DNA of 64,000 nucleotides, from assembly GCF_016461785.1 (NCBI RefSeq), contig NZ_JAEMUH010000016.1, positions 1 to 64,000 of the forward strand. The letters run 5' to 3'. Both the position numbers and the translations under genes were made by a program. This document shows positions 7,935 through 15,434 of the stretch, one piece after another. The stretch is from Marinomonas ostreistagni (GTDB lineage Bacteria; Pseudomonadota; Gammaproteobacteria; Pseudomonadales; Marinomonadaceae). Under the pieces are notes generated by a model, which ran no database searches, had not been told where the DNA came from, and saw only the letters and a program-made list of their open reading frames with translations. The first letter of the stretch is position 1, and each line of letters begins with the position of its first letter.

Positions 7935-8758
7935 AATTGGGGTCAGATGAAAATTAATACATCTGACTCGGTTTCCGGCCTCGCTTTCTGGGCGTCACTC
8001 GCCTACCTGTTAGCTGCTCGATCTCTTCTTTAAAACGTGCGTTGCCCAATGCCATATCGGAATGCGTAGCGGATCGAATCCGCCCAAGCTCTTCGTCGGG
8101 AATATGGTATTTGAATAATGCTTGATAACGCTTTGCTCGTGCACTTTGCTGATGCCCCAGCTTGAGATAGAGCTCGTGTGGCTGCCAGAGCTCACTTTGT
8201 AACCCCAGTGACTCTTGTGCATGAAAGCGGTAGCTCGACCATTTATAGTCGATAGGATGAGACACCATATTGGCTCTGACGGGGTTGAGCTCGATGTAAC
8301 GCTGGCAGATAAAAAAGTATTCCTCCACACAAATGACACAGGATTTAAAGCGCCCTTCCCACAATGTGCCCGTTCGTTGGTAGGTGTAGTTGAAGTAGCG
8401 CACATAGCGTCGACCAAGCGCCTGCATCATCAGCGAAATGCCATTTTCCATCATGGGTGTCGCCAGTAAATGTACGTGATTGGTCATAAACACCCATGCA
8501 TGGACTTTCACCTGAAACTGCTGGGCGTATTCAGTTAACCAGTGAGTGTAAGCAATAAAATCATCTTCACTCGCAAAACACACTTGGCGGTTATTACCAC
8601 GCTGGATGATGTGTTGTGGGATACCAATGGGACAAAGTCGGGGAAGTCTTGCCATATTTCACTCCTTTGAAATAAGGTTTACTTGTAAGCTCTGATTGAA
8701 CATCCTGTTCATATCAGATTAGTTTAAATCTTTGCTCTATTTTCATCTGACCCCAATT
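7935..8758. mobile_element. Complete RAYT transposable element, copy B
   Basis: The left end AATTGGGGTCAGATGAAAAT (7935-7954) and right end ATTTTCATCTGACCCCAATT (8739-8758) are exact reverse complements over 20 bases. A single RAYT gene lies between them. GTCAGATG within the left end pairs with CATCTGAC nine bases on, as expected for a hairpin recognised by this transposase class. The right end supplies the last codons of the nat gene, so the element is inserted into the nat 3' end. Confidence 0.85.
7954..8655 (-). CDS. REP-associated tyrosine transposase (RAYT), copy B
   Basis: A 233-residue Y1/HUH transposase, nearly the same as the copy at 6871-7572. It shares MTNHVHLLATPMM, RRYVRYFNYTYQRTGTLWEG and the tyrosine motif CQRYIELNPVRANMV. 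Differences are scattered (for example YAQQFQVK for YAEQFQVK, and SLGLQSELW for SLDLQSSLW), so both genes have been kept as open frames while drifting apart. Its 5' leader (GAACATCCTGTTCA) contains a short palindrome shared with copy A. It probably acts on the hairpin ends found through this region. Confidence 0.9.
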   Translation of the reverse strand: MARLPRLCPIGIPQHIIQRGNNRQVCFASEDDFIAYTHWLTEYAQQFQVKVHAWVFMTNHVHLLATPMMENGISLMMQALGRRYVRYFNYTYQRTGTLWEGRFKSCVICVEEYFFICQRYIELNPVRANMVSHPIDYKWSSYRFHAQESLGLQSELWQPHELYLKLGHQQSARAKRYQALFKYHIPDEELGRIRSATHSDMALGNARFKEEIEQLTGRRVTPRKRGRKPSQMY

Positions 8759-9555
8759 TCAACAATCCTTTCCAGCAGTGGTAGCCATTCGCTTTCTACT
8801 TTTAGATCAAAGCAATCTTGTAACGCATCGGCTAGTTGCTCTGGGTTTAATTCTCGTTGCTCAGCGACACCGTTGCGTGGGCGGACGGTTAGGCGGTTGT
8901 TGAGCAATGCATAACGCGTGTCTGCTGTTGCTCGCGCCATCATTAGGTTGTGGCGGAATTTGGAGTTAGGGCTGGCCGAGGTGAACCAGTTGGCGACTTC
9001 CATCTCGATCGGCTCTTGAGGTTGGCTGGCAATATCGTATAGATTTTCCCATTGATCCTGTACGTTCACCTGTAACATCCAGCCGTGATCCTGTGCCAGG
9101 ATGCGAAACGCTTCATGTTGCCCCTGTTGCTCATCACTGGTTTCCATACGCAATGGATCGGTCAGTACGAGGCCACCAAAGCCTACATCTGCCAGCCACC
9201 ATTCGCCTTCGACTTTAACTCTTAGCACCTGATGAGTTCTTGGGCCAAATGGCATATCAGCGGGTTGTCGCCAAACGTTACGCGCCATTAACGATTCGAC
9301 TTCAAATCCCAGCTGTTTCAACACCTGCATAAACAGCGCATTGTGTTCAAAGCAGTAGCCACCACGATGATTACTAATAAGTTTTTGCTGGATGTCAGCA
9401 AGGTTCAGGCTGATTCCACGCTCAAGGAGAACATCAATGTTTTCAAAGGGGATGTGCGCCGGATGCAGCGCGTGAATGGTTTTTAGCGTTGAAAGCTCTG
9501 GTGTCGCTGGTCCTTGGTAATTGATACGGGCGAAGTAGTCTTGCAGGTGGATCAT
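8743..9555 (-). CDS. nat: Arylamine N-acetyltransferase
   Basis: The 270-residue cytosolic enzyme transfers acetyl from acetyl-CoA to arylamines and hydrazines. The catalytic triad is visible: Cys in RGGYCFEHN, His in RTHQVLRV and Asp in LADVGFGG. PFENIDVLL at the start is also a family signature. Length is in the normal range (~260-280). The last residues (VEIGVR) and the TGA are encoded by the right terminal repeat of the downstream RAYT element, so the native C-terminal tail has been replaced by a few foreign residues. The catalytic part is complete and activity is plausible. Two further nat relics lie at 5208-5480 and 7671-7930. Confidence 0.9.
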   Translation of the reverse strand: MIHLQDYFARINYQGPATPELSTLKTIHALHPAHIPFENIDVLLERGISLNLADIQQKLISNHRGGYCFEHNALFMQVLKQLGFEVESLMARNVWRQPADMPFGPRTHQVLRVKVEGEWWLADVGFGGLVLTDPLRMETSDEQQGQHEAFRILAQDHGWMLQVNVQDQWENLYDIASQPQEPIEMEVANWFTSASPNSKFRHNLMMARATADTRYALLNNRLTVRPRNGVAEQRELNPEQLADALQDCFDLKVESEWLPLLERIVEIGVR

Positions 9556-9645
9556 GTTCTATACAGCCTTAGTAAGTCCTGTTAATAACCAAAATGCTGA
9601 CGTTGTGTGTCTACAGCTATGTTATGTGGAATCGACGTGGTGAAC

Positions 9646-9701
9646 AATTCGGAGCCATGAAAAATGCAGCGATTGCCCTATTTTAATTTGTCCTCAATTT
9701 C
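9646..9701. repeat. Degenerate, ends-only copy of the RAYT element
   Basis: AATTCGGAGCCATGAAAAAT (9646-9665) resembles the left element end. About a dozen bases later CTATTTTAATTTGTCCTC then AATTTC (9678-9701) resembles the right end with its flank. No transposase sequence lies between. It is best read as a decayed internal-deletion derivative (MITE-like). Confidence 0.45.
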
Positions 9702-9788
9702 TAACATCCATTGTAAACCATCAATGGTGGTTGATCTGTATACAGGCAGCTCGCGTAACCCTTCGTAGTGTTTTTTTAGGAGGTGTTT

Positions 9789-10211
9789 ATGAAACGTTAC
9801 TTACTTCCCTGTGCGTTGGCGGTGGCAGCACTTACTCAAACCGCCTACGCAAGCAATGGTGAGCTAACTCATTTAAAAGATTTGATTTGGCAAAACCGCA
9901 TTATTGTCGCGAACAGCGAGCAAAGCAGTGACACACTGACTGAGCTCTTTAGCCAAGAGAACAGCGGCATCATTGATCGGGATGTGATCTGGTTTGTGTT
10001 TTCAGACAATGAAGTGCAAACCAACTACCAAGGTTCAGTCAGTCCAAGCTTGTTAAGCCAAGTAAAAAGCCAGTATCAGCTTCGCGACAATGAGGTCATC
10101 CTGATTGGCAAGGATGGTGGCTTAAAAGAGCGTCTTTCAGGATTGGATCTCGATCGTCTTTTTGGTGATATCGATCGTATGCCAATGCGCGTCAGAGAAA
10201 TGCGGGAGTAA
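9789..10211 (+). CDS. DUF4174 family exported protein
   Basis: About 140 residues with a cleavable signal peptide (ALAVAALTQTAYA), so periplasmic. The mature domain shows the DUF4174 pattern: LKDLIWQNRIIV, a DRDVIWFVF strand, VILIGKDGGLKER, and the closing LFGDIDRMPMRVREMR. The fold is thioredoxin-like but without an active CxxC here; the family function is unknown. The ATG at 9789 is chosen because AGGAGG (9778-9783) sits at ideal distance; an in-frame GTG at 9783 overlaps that ribosome site and is unlikely. It stands alone, convergent with an Lrp-type regulator. Confidence 0.85.
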   Translation: MKRYLLPCALAVAALTQTAYASNGELTHLKDLIWQNRIIVANSEQSSDTLTELFSQENSGIIDRDVIWFVFSDNEVQTNYQGSVSPSLLSQVKSQYQLRDNEVILIGKDGGLKERLSGLDLDRLFGDIDRMPMRVREMRE

Positions 10212-10213
10212 GC

Positions 10214-10693
10214 TCAACCTCCCCCCAACAGCAAAGGCACTTGGCGGCGTTTGACTGGCGTCGATTTGACGATTGAGGTGTTGGTTTCGGCGATTTCACA
10301 GACTCGATTCAGGATCTCATCGAGCTGGTGGATGTTCGTCAGACAAAGGCGCGCGTAAAAGCAGTCTTCCCCTGTGACTCGGTCACATTCGATAAACTGT
10401 TGGATAGATTGAATCAATTCCTCCAGCTCTTTTAGCTTGCCGGGCAGTTGGCGCATACGTACGATCGCTTGCAGCGTATAACCAATTTGTTCCGGATCTA
10501 AGATCACGGCATATCCAGAGATGATGCCCGCTTCTTCTAGACGTTTAAGCCGCTCGTTGACGCTTGGCGCTGACATATTTACGGCGCGCCCAAGCTCCGC
10601 TACGCTCATGCGTGCGTTGTCATTGAGGAGCGTGACCAGCTTCACATCAATACCATCCAGCGCCTTACCTTCGATTTTAAGGTTACTTCTCAT
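10214..10693 (-). CDS. Lrp/AsnC family transcriptional regulator
   Basis: A 159-residue regulator with an N-terminal winged helix (ALDGIDVKLVTLLNDNARMSV, then AELGRAVNMSAPSVNERLKRLE) and a C-terminal RAM/AsnC ligand domain (FIECDRVTGEDCFYARLCL). Members bind amino acids and control transport or metabolism. It is divergent from an EamA-family exporter at 10804, and the shared 110-base gap suggests it regulates that gene. The same Lrp/EamA layout appears at the right end of the window with unrelated sequences. Confidence 0.9.
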   Translation of the reverse strand: MRSNLKIEGKALDGIDVKLVTLLNDNARMSVAELGRAVNMSAPSVNERLKRLEEAGIISGYAVILDPEQIGYTLQAIVRMRQLPGKLKELEELIQSIQQFIECDRVTGEDCFYARLCLTNIHQLDEILNRVCEIAETNTSIVKSTPVKRRQVPLLLGGG

Positions 10694-10764
10694 TTTAGCC
10701 TCATCTTATAAATGCAGGGAGCGGCTTTTACACAGATTATCGTATGCCAAAGTCCGTTGAAAGC

Positions 10765-10802
10765 CTCTAATCTTATGCTTATTCAACGTTAGGAGATTAG
10801 AG
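10765..10802 (+). promoter_or_regulatory. Inverted repeat overlapping the EamA ribosome site
   Basis: CTCTAATC (10765-10772) is repeated as its exact complement GATTAGAG (10795-10802). The right arm begins in the AGGAG ribosome site (10791-10795) and ends one base before the ATG at 10804. It could be an operator for the divergent Lrp-type regulator or an RNA hairpin masking the ribosome site. Confidence 0.45.
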
Positions 10803-10803
10803 C

Positions 10804-11736
10804 ATGAAAGTAAATGACATGACCAAAGGGAATCTAGAGATGATTCTCGCCATGATGCTGTCAGGCACCATTGGCTATTTTGTGGTGCATTCAGGACAGT
10901 CGTTTTGGAATGTGGTGTTTTTCCGCTGTGTGATTGGTGGTGGGCTGTTATTGGCCTATGCCTTTTATCGTGGCGTGTTACCGGAAGCCCTCAAGCAGCG
11001 CAGCATGCTTTTTCTGGTGCTGTTAGGAGGCGTCACCTTGGTGGCGAACTGGGTCTTTCTGTTTGCCTCGTTTACTTATATCCCATTTTCGATCGCGACG
11101 GTGGCGTATCACACCCAGCCATTAATGCTGGTGTTGGCCGGGGCATTTTTGGCTCGCCAAGCACCCACTGGCTCACTGATGTTTTGGCTGATCGTCTCAT
11201 TTACTGGGTTATGGTTTGTGATCGAACTGGATATGGCGGAAGTGTGGGGGTTGTTGCAAGGTGATAGTCGCTCTTTTGAAGCCATCTTTGGCCTGGGCTT
11301 AGCGCTGGCGGCGGCCTTGTTGTACACAGCCACCACCTTGATCACCAAGCAGGTAAGCAGTGTGCCACCGTATTTAGTCGCGTTGATTCAGATGGGTGTC
11401 GGTGTGCTGATGCTGCTGCCATTTGTGCAATGGGGAGCGTTGCCATCTAGCAGCATCTCTTGGTTGGACTTGTTTATCTTAGGGGCGATCAACACCAGCT
11501 TTATGTACATCATTATGTACGATGCATTTCAAAAGCTGCCGACTAACTTATTGGCGATCTTGTCGTTCATCTATCCGATCACCGCTTTATTTGTCGATCA
11601 CATTGCCTTTGCAACGCACATTTCCGCTTGGCAATTAGTCGGTGTCGCATTGATTCTATTGTCCGTGTGTGCCGTGAAGTTTGATTGGTCGCTGCCAAAG
11701 CTTGGTCGTCACGCTTCCATAAAAGGCGCGTCTTAA
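10804..11736 (+). CDS. EamA/DMT family transporter
   Basis: A 310-residue inner-membrane protein with about ten hydrophobic segments in two EamA repeats. The first runs from MILAMMLSGTIGYFVV to about residue 145, and the second starts near FEAIFGLGLALAAALLY. DMT proteins export amino acids or small metabolites. It begins with AGGAG 9 bases before the ATG and is divergent from the Lrp/AsnC regulator, which probably senses the exported compound. The substrate cannot be told from sequence. Confidence 0.85.
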   Translation: MKVNDMTKGNLEMILAMMLSGTIGYFVVHSGQSFWNVVFFRCVIGGGLLLAYAFYRGVLPEALKQRSMLFLVLLGGVTLVANWVFLFASFTYIPFSIATVAYHTQPLMLVLAGAFLARQAPTGSLMFWLIVSFTGLWFVIELDMAEVWGLLQGDSRSFEAIFGLGLALAAALLYTATTLITKQVSSVPPYLVALIQMGVGVLMLLPFVQWGALPSSSISWLDLFILGAINTSFMYIIMYDAFQKLPTNLLAILSFIYPITALFVDHIAFATHISAWQLVGVALILLSVCAVKFDWSLPKLGRHASIKGAS

Positions 11737-11744
11737 GCGCCTTT
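11722..11744 (+). terminator. Hairpin at the end of the EamA gene
   Basis: AAAGGCGC (11722-11729) and GCGCCTTT (11737-11744) form an 8-pair stem that spans the stop codon. No long T-run follows, so termination may be weak. Confidence 0.5.
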
Positions 11745-11756
11745 CAGGACTATGCG

Positions 11757-11868
11757 CCATAGCGTGCTAAAAACATAATCACTTGCTCTTTGCACTTAAA
11801 CCAGACAACTCCACACTCTGGCATTCATCAAGCATACGGTAAATGACGGCGCCTAGGTAGGCTGAGCC
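11757..11868 (-). pseudogene. Mosaic relic: TetR 3' end joined to a YdjM-like hydrolase fragment
   Basis: Bases 11757-11777 are identical to the 3' end region of the tetR gene at 13564-14166 (CATAGCGTGCTAAAAACATA). After a short deletion, 11778-11793 continue the match (ATCACTTGCTCTTTGC). From 11794 to 11868 the antisense codes LGAVIYRMLDECQSVELSG, matching LGATIHLILDELYSVELSG of the membrane hydrolase at 21959-22615. Neither piece can make a protein. This is a fusion of two decayed gene fragments. Confidence 0.7.
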
Positions 11869-11989
11869 GTCAATATCATTAACGCAAAGTTAAATTCAGT
11901 ACTACTTCTTGTTAGGTTTACAGGTGCATTCTTCAAAAGGCTAAAGGCCTTCTGCCCTAATCGACAAATAAAGCTTTCATAAGTTGCTT

Positions 11990-13297
11990 TTATAGCATAG
12001 AAATTGGAATTCTCTTATCCAGCGTTATTTTTGGTATTAAATATCGCACCTCTTCTTCGCCAACAGTCGCCAATAATTCAACTGAGAGTTCATTTTTTAA
12101 CCCATCTTCGATGGGGAGTTGGGCAATAAAACCACTCTCTTTAGAGACCTTATTATCAAAATACTCAGAGACATCCACTCGAATTTCCCTAATAGATATA
12201 GCCTGAAAGAACGATTGATTATTTATTCGAATTGCAAGGCTAGACAGCTTTGATTCAATATCAAATAACCACCCTTCACATACCAAGTGATTTCCATTTG
12301 TAATGAAGAGTTTATCAATCCAGCCCATTAGAGAGTTTTTATTAAGACTTCTATTGTTAATTTTGTTAATCAAGTCATGCTCAACTTTTTGCAGTGCCGC
12401 CGCATTGATAACCCGAGTTTTACCTGACGAAATTGGAAATTTATTCAAATTATGAGCATAAAAACGCTTTGACCCATTATTCGTATTTGTGAGAACAAAG
12501 TGCAACTCATCAATATCATAAAGATCTGAAAGTTGCTGAGCTTTTAATAATTCCTCGTCGGTATCATTATGACTAAAAACAATATATTTCCAGATAACTT
12601 TCGTGTTCTTAGATTTAAATTTCTTGGAGTCTTCCATAAAATTAAACACATTTTCAATCACCCCATGACGCCTATACCGCTCATAAGACTCTTGTGTAAC
12701 ACCATCGCAGGATATTGTGATTAAGTCGATAGGAGTATTACCTAATGTTTCCAAGAAACCTTTCTGAGCAACGGTAGTCACCTCTTGAAACATTTCAGGG
12801 TAAAATTGTTTGCCGATCAGAACGAGTTGCCTGAACTCTGGATGGTTCAAAGGCTCCCCCCATCCCAGATAGGAAAGATAGCTCACATCGATTTGGTTTT
12901 TCTTACAGCTACTTAGTAACTGCTCAAAACGCTTTAAAGAAAGATTCCAGTCACCTTCCCGAATTCTCGCTTCGCGTTTACGTTTACAATAGGCGCAAGC
13001 TAAACCACAGTCTAATGTTGGCTCAATTCTGATTTTGATCGATTTAGAAAGTGTATCTTCTGGAGTGCCGCCAACATTGAATAGATCACATTTCCTACAA
13101 GTATCTCCCCATGGTGGAGTCTCCTTAAAGAAAGAAGAACGAATATGTTGATAAATAGGCCCTTCTAGTAACGCTTTGATGTTCCAATTGACTGATTCAC
13201 CAACCTGGCCAAGGTGGATCGTATAGCCGTTACTATCGTCACAATGTATGTGGCCATCAGACTTGAGACTAACTTCTCGAAGTACTCTGCAATCCAT
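11990..13297 (-). CDS. Radical SAM protein with N-terminal SPASM-like cysteines
   Basis: A 435-residue protein. The radical SAM cluster motif CGLACAYC (Cx3Cx2C) lies around residue 97, followed by the core (YLSYLGWGEPLNHPEF, LITISCDGVTQESYERYRRHG). Before it are Cys residues in CRVLREV, GHIHCDD and DTCRKCDLF, like an auxiliary-cluster SPASM region, which normally follows the core. The last ~110 residues (LVCEGWLFDIES, IREIRVDVSEYF, KESGFIAQL) form a separate domain resembling beta-sandwich modules found beside glycosyltransferases. The ATG at 13297 follows AAGAG; an upstream TTG is less likely. No peptide precursor or partner gene is adjacent. The DNA is more AT-rich than its neighbours, suggesting acquisition. 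Substrate unknown. Confidence 0.8.
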   Translation of the reverse strand: MDCRVLREVSLKSDGHIHCDDSNGYTIHLGQVGESVNWNIKALLEGPIYQHIRSSFFKETPPWGDTCRKCDLFNVGGTPEDTLSKSIKIRIEPTLDCGLACAYCKRKREARIREGDWNLSLKRFEQLLSSCKKNQIDVSYLSYLGWGEPLNHPEFRQLVLIGKQFYPEMFQEVTTVAQKGFLETLGNTPIDLITISCDGVTQESYERYRRHGVIENVFNFMEDSKKFKSKNTKVIWKYIVFSHNDTDEELLKAQQLSDLYDIDELHFVLTNTNNGSKRFYAHNLNKFPISSGKTRVINAAALQKVEHDLINKINNRSLNKNSLMGWIDKLFITNGNHLVCEGWLFDIESKLSSLAIRINNQSFFQAISIREIRVDVSEYFDNKVSKESGFIAQLPIEDGLKNELSVELLATVGEEEVRYLIPKITLDKRIPISML

Positions 13298-13563
13298 TAG
13301 CAACTCTTATTTTCATTTCAACAAAGATTGATTTATATATTATGGCCATTAGCTTGTGCAAACTTGTAGTTTGATACTAATGTGAACTTTTGCTTCTTAT
13401 ATTATGGTAAGAAAAACACAGTAGAGCTCGCTTTAATGATTTATGAAATGAAGACTTTTAGAAGCGCTGTTTAAGCTCTAAATACTAAGATTGTTTATCT
13501 GTACACACCGGGCAGCAGCCAGCTGCCAACAAGCTAAATCATTGAATGATTACTAAAGGTTTT

Positions 13564-14166
13564 TTACCTAAGAAGCTCACCATAGCGTGCTAAAAACATA
13601 CTGACGGTTTCGCGGATCACTTGCTCTTTGCGCGCCTCAGACACGGTTTCTGATTGCAAAAGGCTTGGATAAAAGACAAAGGTTTTCAGTTGATAAATGA
13701 ACTGCATAGCGGCAAACGGAATATCGTCGATGTGCAGGACACCTTGCTCACAAGCATCTGACAGAAATTGATCCAGATACACCTGACAGCCTACTTTTTG
13801 CTGAGAAAATCGCTCCGCCAGTTCTGGTTGCGTAAGAAGCTGGATAAAGCCTACCTTGGCGAGTTTAATAAAGCCTTCTGACGACAGACGAGCCACTTCA
13901 CTTGCCGCAATTTTCGTCAGTTGGTCAGCCACGGGCTGATCTTTGTTAAATACCACCATCTCATCATCCGCTTGGCGTTCGAACATGCGGATCATGATGG
14001 CCTGAAACAGCTCATCCTTCGTTGCAAAGTGATTGTAAACCGTACGTTTGGAGACTTCGGCACGCGCTGAAATCGCATCCATACTGGTGGTTTCTACCCC
14101 GTGCTCGGCAAACAAGGCTTCTGCGGCATCTAAGATTTGTAGACGTTTTCGATCGCTTAGTTTCAT
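13564..14166 (-). CDS. TetR family transcriptional repressor
   Basis: A 200-residue regulator with the TetR N-terminal helix-turn-helix (ILDAAEALFAEHGVETTSMD, then AISARAEVSKRTVYNHFATKDELF) and an all-helical ligand domain. It is divergent from a membrane-anchored metallo-hydrolase at 14306. Two tandem palindromes between them (14214-14235 and 14249-14277) are good operator candidates, so it probably represses itself and the hydrolase. A fragment matching its 3' end lies at 11757-11793. Confidence 0.9.
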   Translation of the reverse strand: MKLSDRKRLQILDAAEALFAEHGVETTSMDAISARAEVSKRTVYNHFATKDELFQAIMIRMFERQADDEMVVFNKDQPVADQLTKIAASEVARLSSEGFIKLAKVGFIQLLTQPELAERFSQQKVGCQVYLDQFLSDACEQGVLHIDDIPFAAMQFIYQLKTFVFYPSLLQSETVSEARKEQVIRETVSMFLARYGELLR

Positions 14167-14213
14167 GACATACCCATGTGATAAGAAGCCACAGTTTAGC
14201 GCAATTAAGGAAA

Positions 14214-14277
14214 AAGTACACCGACGGGTTTACTTATGAATCATATTGAAAGTAGACTACACCGAGTAGTTTACTTT
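14214..14277. promoter_or_regulatory. Two tandem TetR-type operators
   Basis: Palindrome 1 has arms AAGTACACC (14214-14222) and GGTTTACTT (14227-14235). Palindrome 2 has arms AAAGTAGACTAC (14249-14260) and GTAGTTTACTTT (14266-14277). Both share the half-site AAGTAnAC. They lie between the divergent tetR and hydrolase genes. Confidence 0.75.
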
Positions 14278-14305
14278 TGCATGATAGCAAATTGGAGTTT
14301 AGAGA

Positions 14306-15382
14306 ATGAAATGGTATCTCTGGGTGCTTTTGGTAATGGTCGTTTTAGTGGTTGGTGTCTATCTGCTAAACGCATCCATCGCATCCAAGTCTGCAACGTT
14401 TGCAACGTCAGAACATTATCGTGATGGTCAGTTCTATAATGAAGCGCCTCGAAATAAGCCTTCGACAACCGAAACCATTGGTTTATTTATTCGCTTCTTT
14501 ACTGAGAAAAAGGTCAATACTGTCCCGCCTTCGGTACCGATGAAAACACTGTCTCGTTCAGATTTGGAGGCACTGAGTGATGACCAAGTTCATATCGTTA
14601 AACTTGGGCACTCATCATTGCTGGTGAAAATGTATGGCGAATATTGGCTGTTGGATCCGGTCTTTGGCGAGCGCGCATCGCCCTTTTCCTTCGCTGGGCC
14701 AAAACGTTTTCACCCTACTCCGATTGCCTTAAATGAGCTGCCGCCAATTAGCCGGGTGTTGATTTCCCATAACCACTACGATCATTTGGATAAACCCACC
14801 ATCGAGTTTCTAACAAAGTCTCAGCCTAAATTTTATGTGCCATTAGGCGTAGGTGGCGATCTTGAACGTTGGGGCATTGCCTCGCAACAGATTGAAGAGT
14901 TCGACTGGTGGCAGGAGCAAAGCCTTGATGATGTTCAGTTAGCTTTTGCCCCTACCCAGCATTTTTCAGGCCGTGGCATGAGCGATAGCAATAGCACCCT
15001 ATGGGGTTCTTGGGTGATCAAAACGCCGGATACGTCGCTGTATTTCAGCGGCGACTCTGGCTACTTTGATGGCTTTAAACGCATCGGAGAACGCTATGGA
15101 CCATTTGATTTAACCTTTATCGAAACTGGCGCCTATGACAAAGATTGGGCTGACATTCATATGACCCCAGAGCAAAGTGTGCAAGCCCATTTGGACGTGA
15201 AAGGTAAAGTGATGATGCCAGTGCATAACGGCACCTTTGACTTAGCCTTTCATGCTTGGTCTGACCCGCTGGAGCGCGTACTCAGTGCGGCAACACAGAA
15301 TCAAGTAGCCTTATCAACGCCCATCGTTGGCGAGGTTTTCTCACCAACGAGTGCACCAATTGAAGAGCGTTGGTGGCAATAA
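14306..15382 (+). CDS. Membrane-anchored metallo-beta-lactamase-fold hydrolase (UlaG/NAPE-PLD-like)
   Basis: A 358-residue protein with an N-terminal membrane anchor (LWVLLVMVVLVVGVYLL) and then a metallo-hydrolase domain: VKLGHSSLLVKM, the metal ligands SHNHYDHLD, a His in PTQHFSGRG, the bridging Asp in FSGDSGYFDG and a final His in MPVHNGTFDLAFH. The pattern is that of the L-ascorbate-6-phosphate lactonase/NAPE-PLD branch. The substrate is unknown. Repression by the divergent TetR protein is likely given the two operators in the gap. A decayed fragment matching its MPVHNGTFDLAF segment lies at 23295-23341. Confidence 0.85.
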   Translation: MKWYLWVLLVMVVLVVGVYLLNASIASKSATFATSEHYRDGQFYNEAPRNKPSTTETIGLFIRFFTEKKVNTVPPSVPMKTLSRSDLEALSDDQVHIVKLGHSSLLVKMYGEYWLLDPVFGERASPFSFAGPKRFHPTPIALNELPPISRVLISHNHYDHLDKPTIEFLTKSQPKFYVPLGVGGDLERWGIASQQIEEFDWWQEQSLDDVQLAFAPTQHFSGRGMSDSNSTLWGSWVIKTPDTSLYFSGDSGYFDGFKRIGERYGPFDLTFIETGAYDKDWADIHMTPEQSVQAHLDVKGKVMMPVHNGTFDLAFHAWSDPLERVLSAATQNQVALSTPIVGEVFSPTSAPIEERWWQ

Positions 15383-15384
15383 TG

Positions 15385-15403
15385 AATTGGGGGCAGATGA
15401 AAA
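15385..15403. repeat. Isolated RAYT element end
   Basis: AATTGGGGGCAGATGAAAA matches the left end of the complete element at 6852 and begins two bases after the hydrolase stop codon. No transposase sequence follows, so this is a lone end relic or a REP-like target copy. Confidence 0.6.
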
Positions 15404-15434
15404 CGAAAACGCCTACCTAAACAGCTTTTACCTG

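Noticed and set aside
1..9700. The accessory block as a chromosomal integron cassette array
   Set aside because: The repeated unit has RAYT ends and hairpins; I found no attC-type core sites (RYYYAAC/GTTRRRY pairs) around each gene, no integrase, and the genes are not all in one orientation.
11990..13297. The radical SAM gene as part of a RiPP cluster
   Set aside because: I saw no short precursor frame, leader-peptide binder, protease or exporter next to it.
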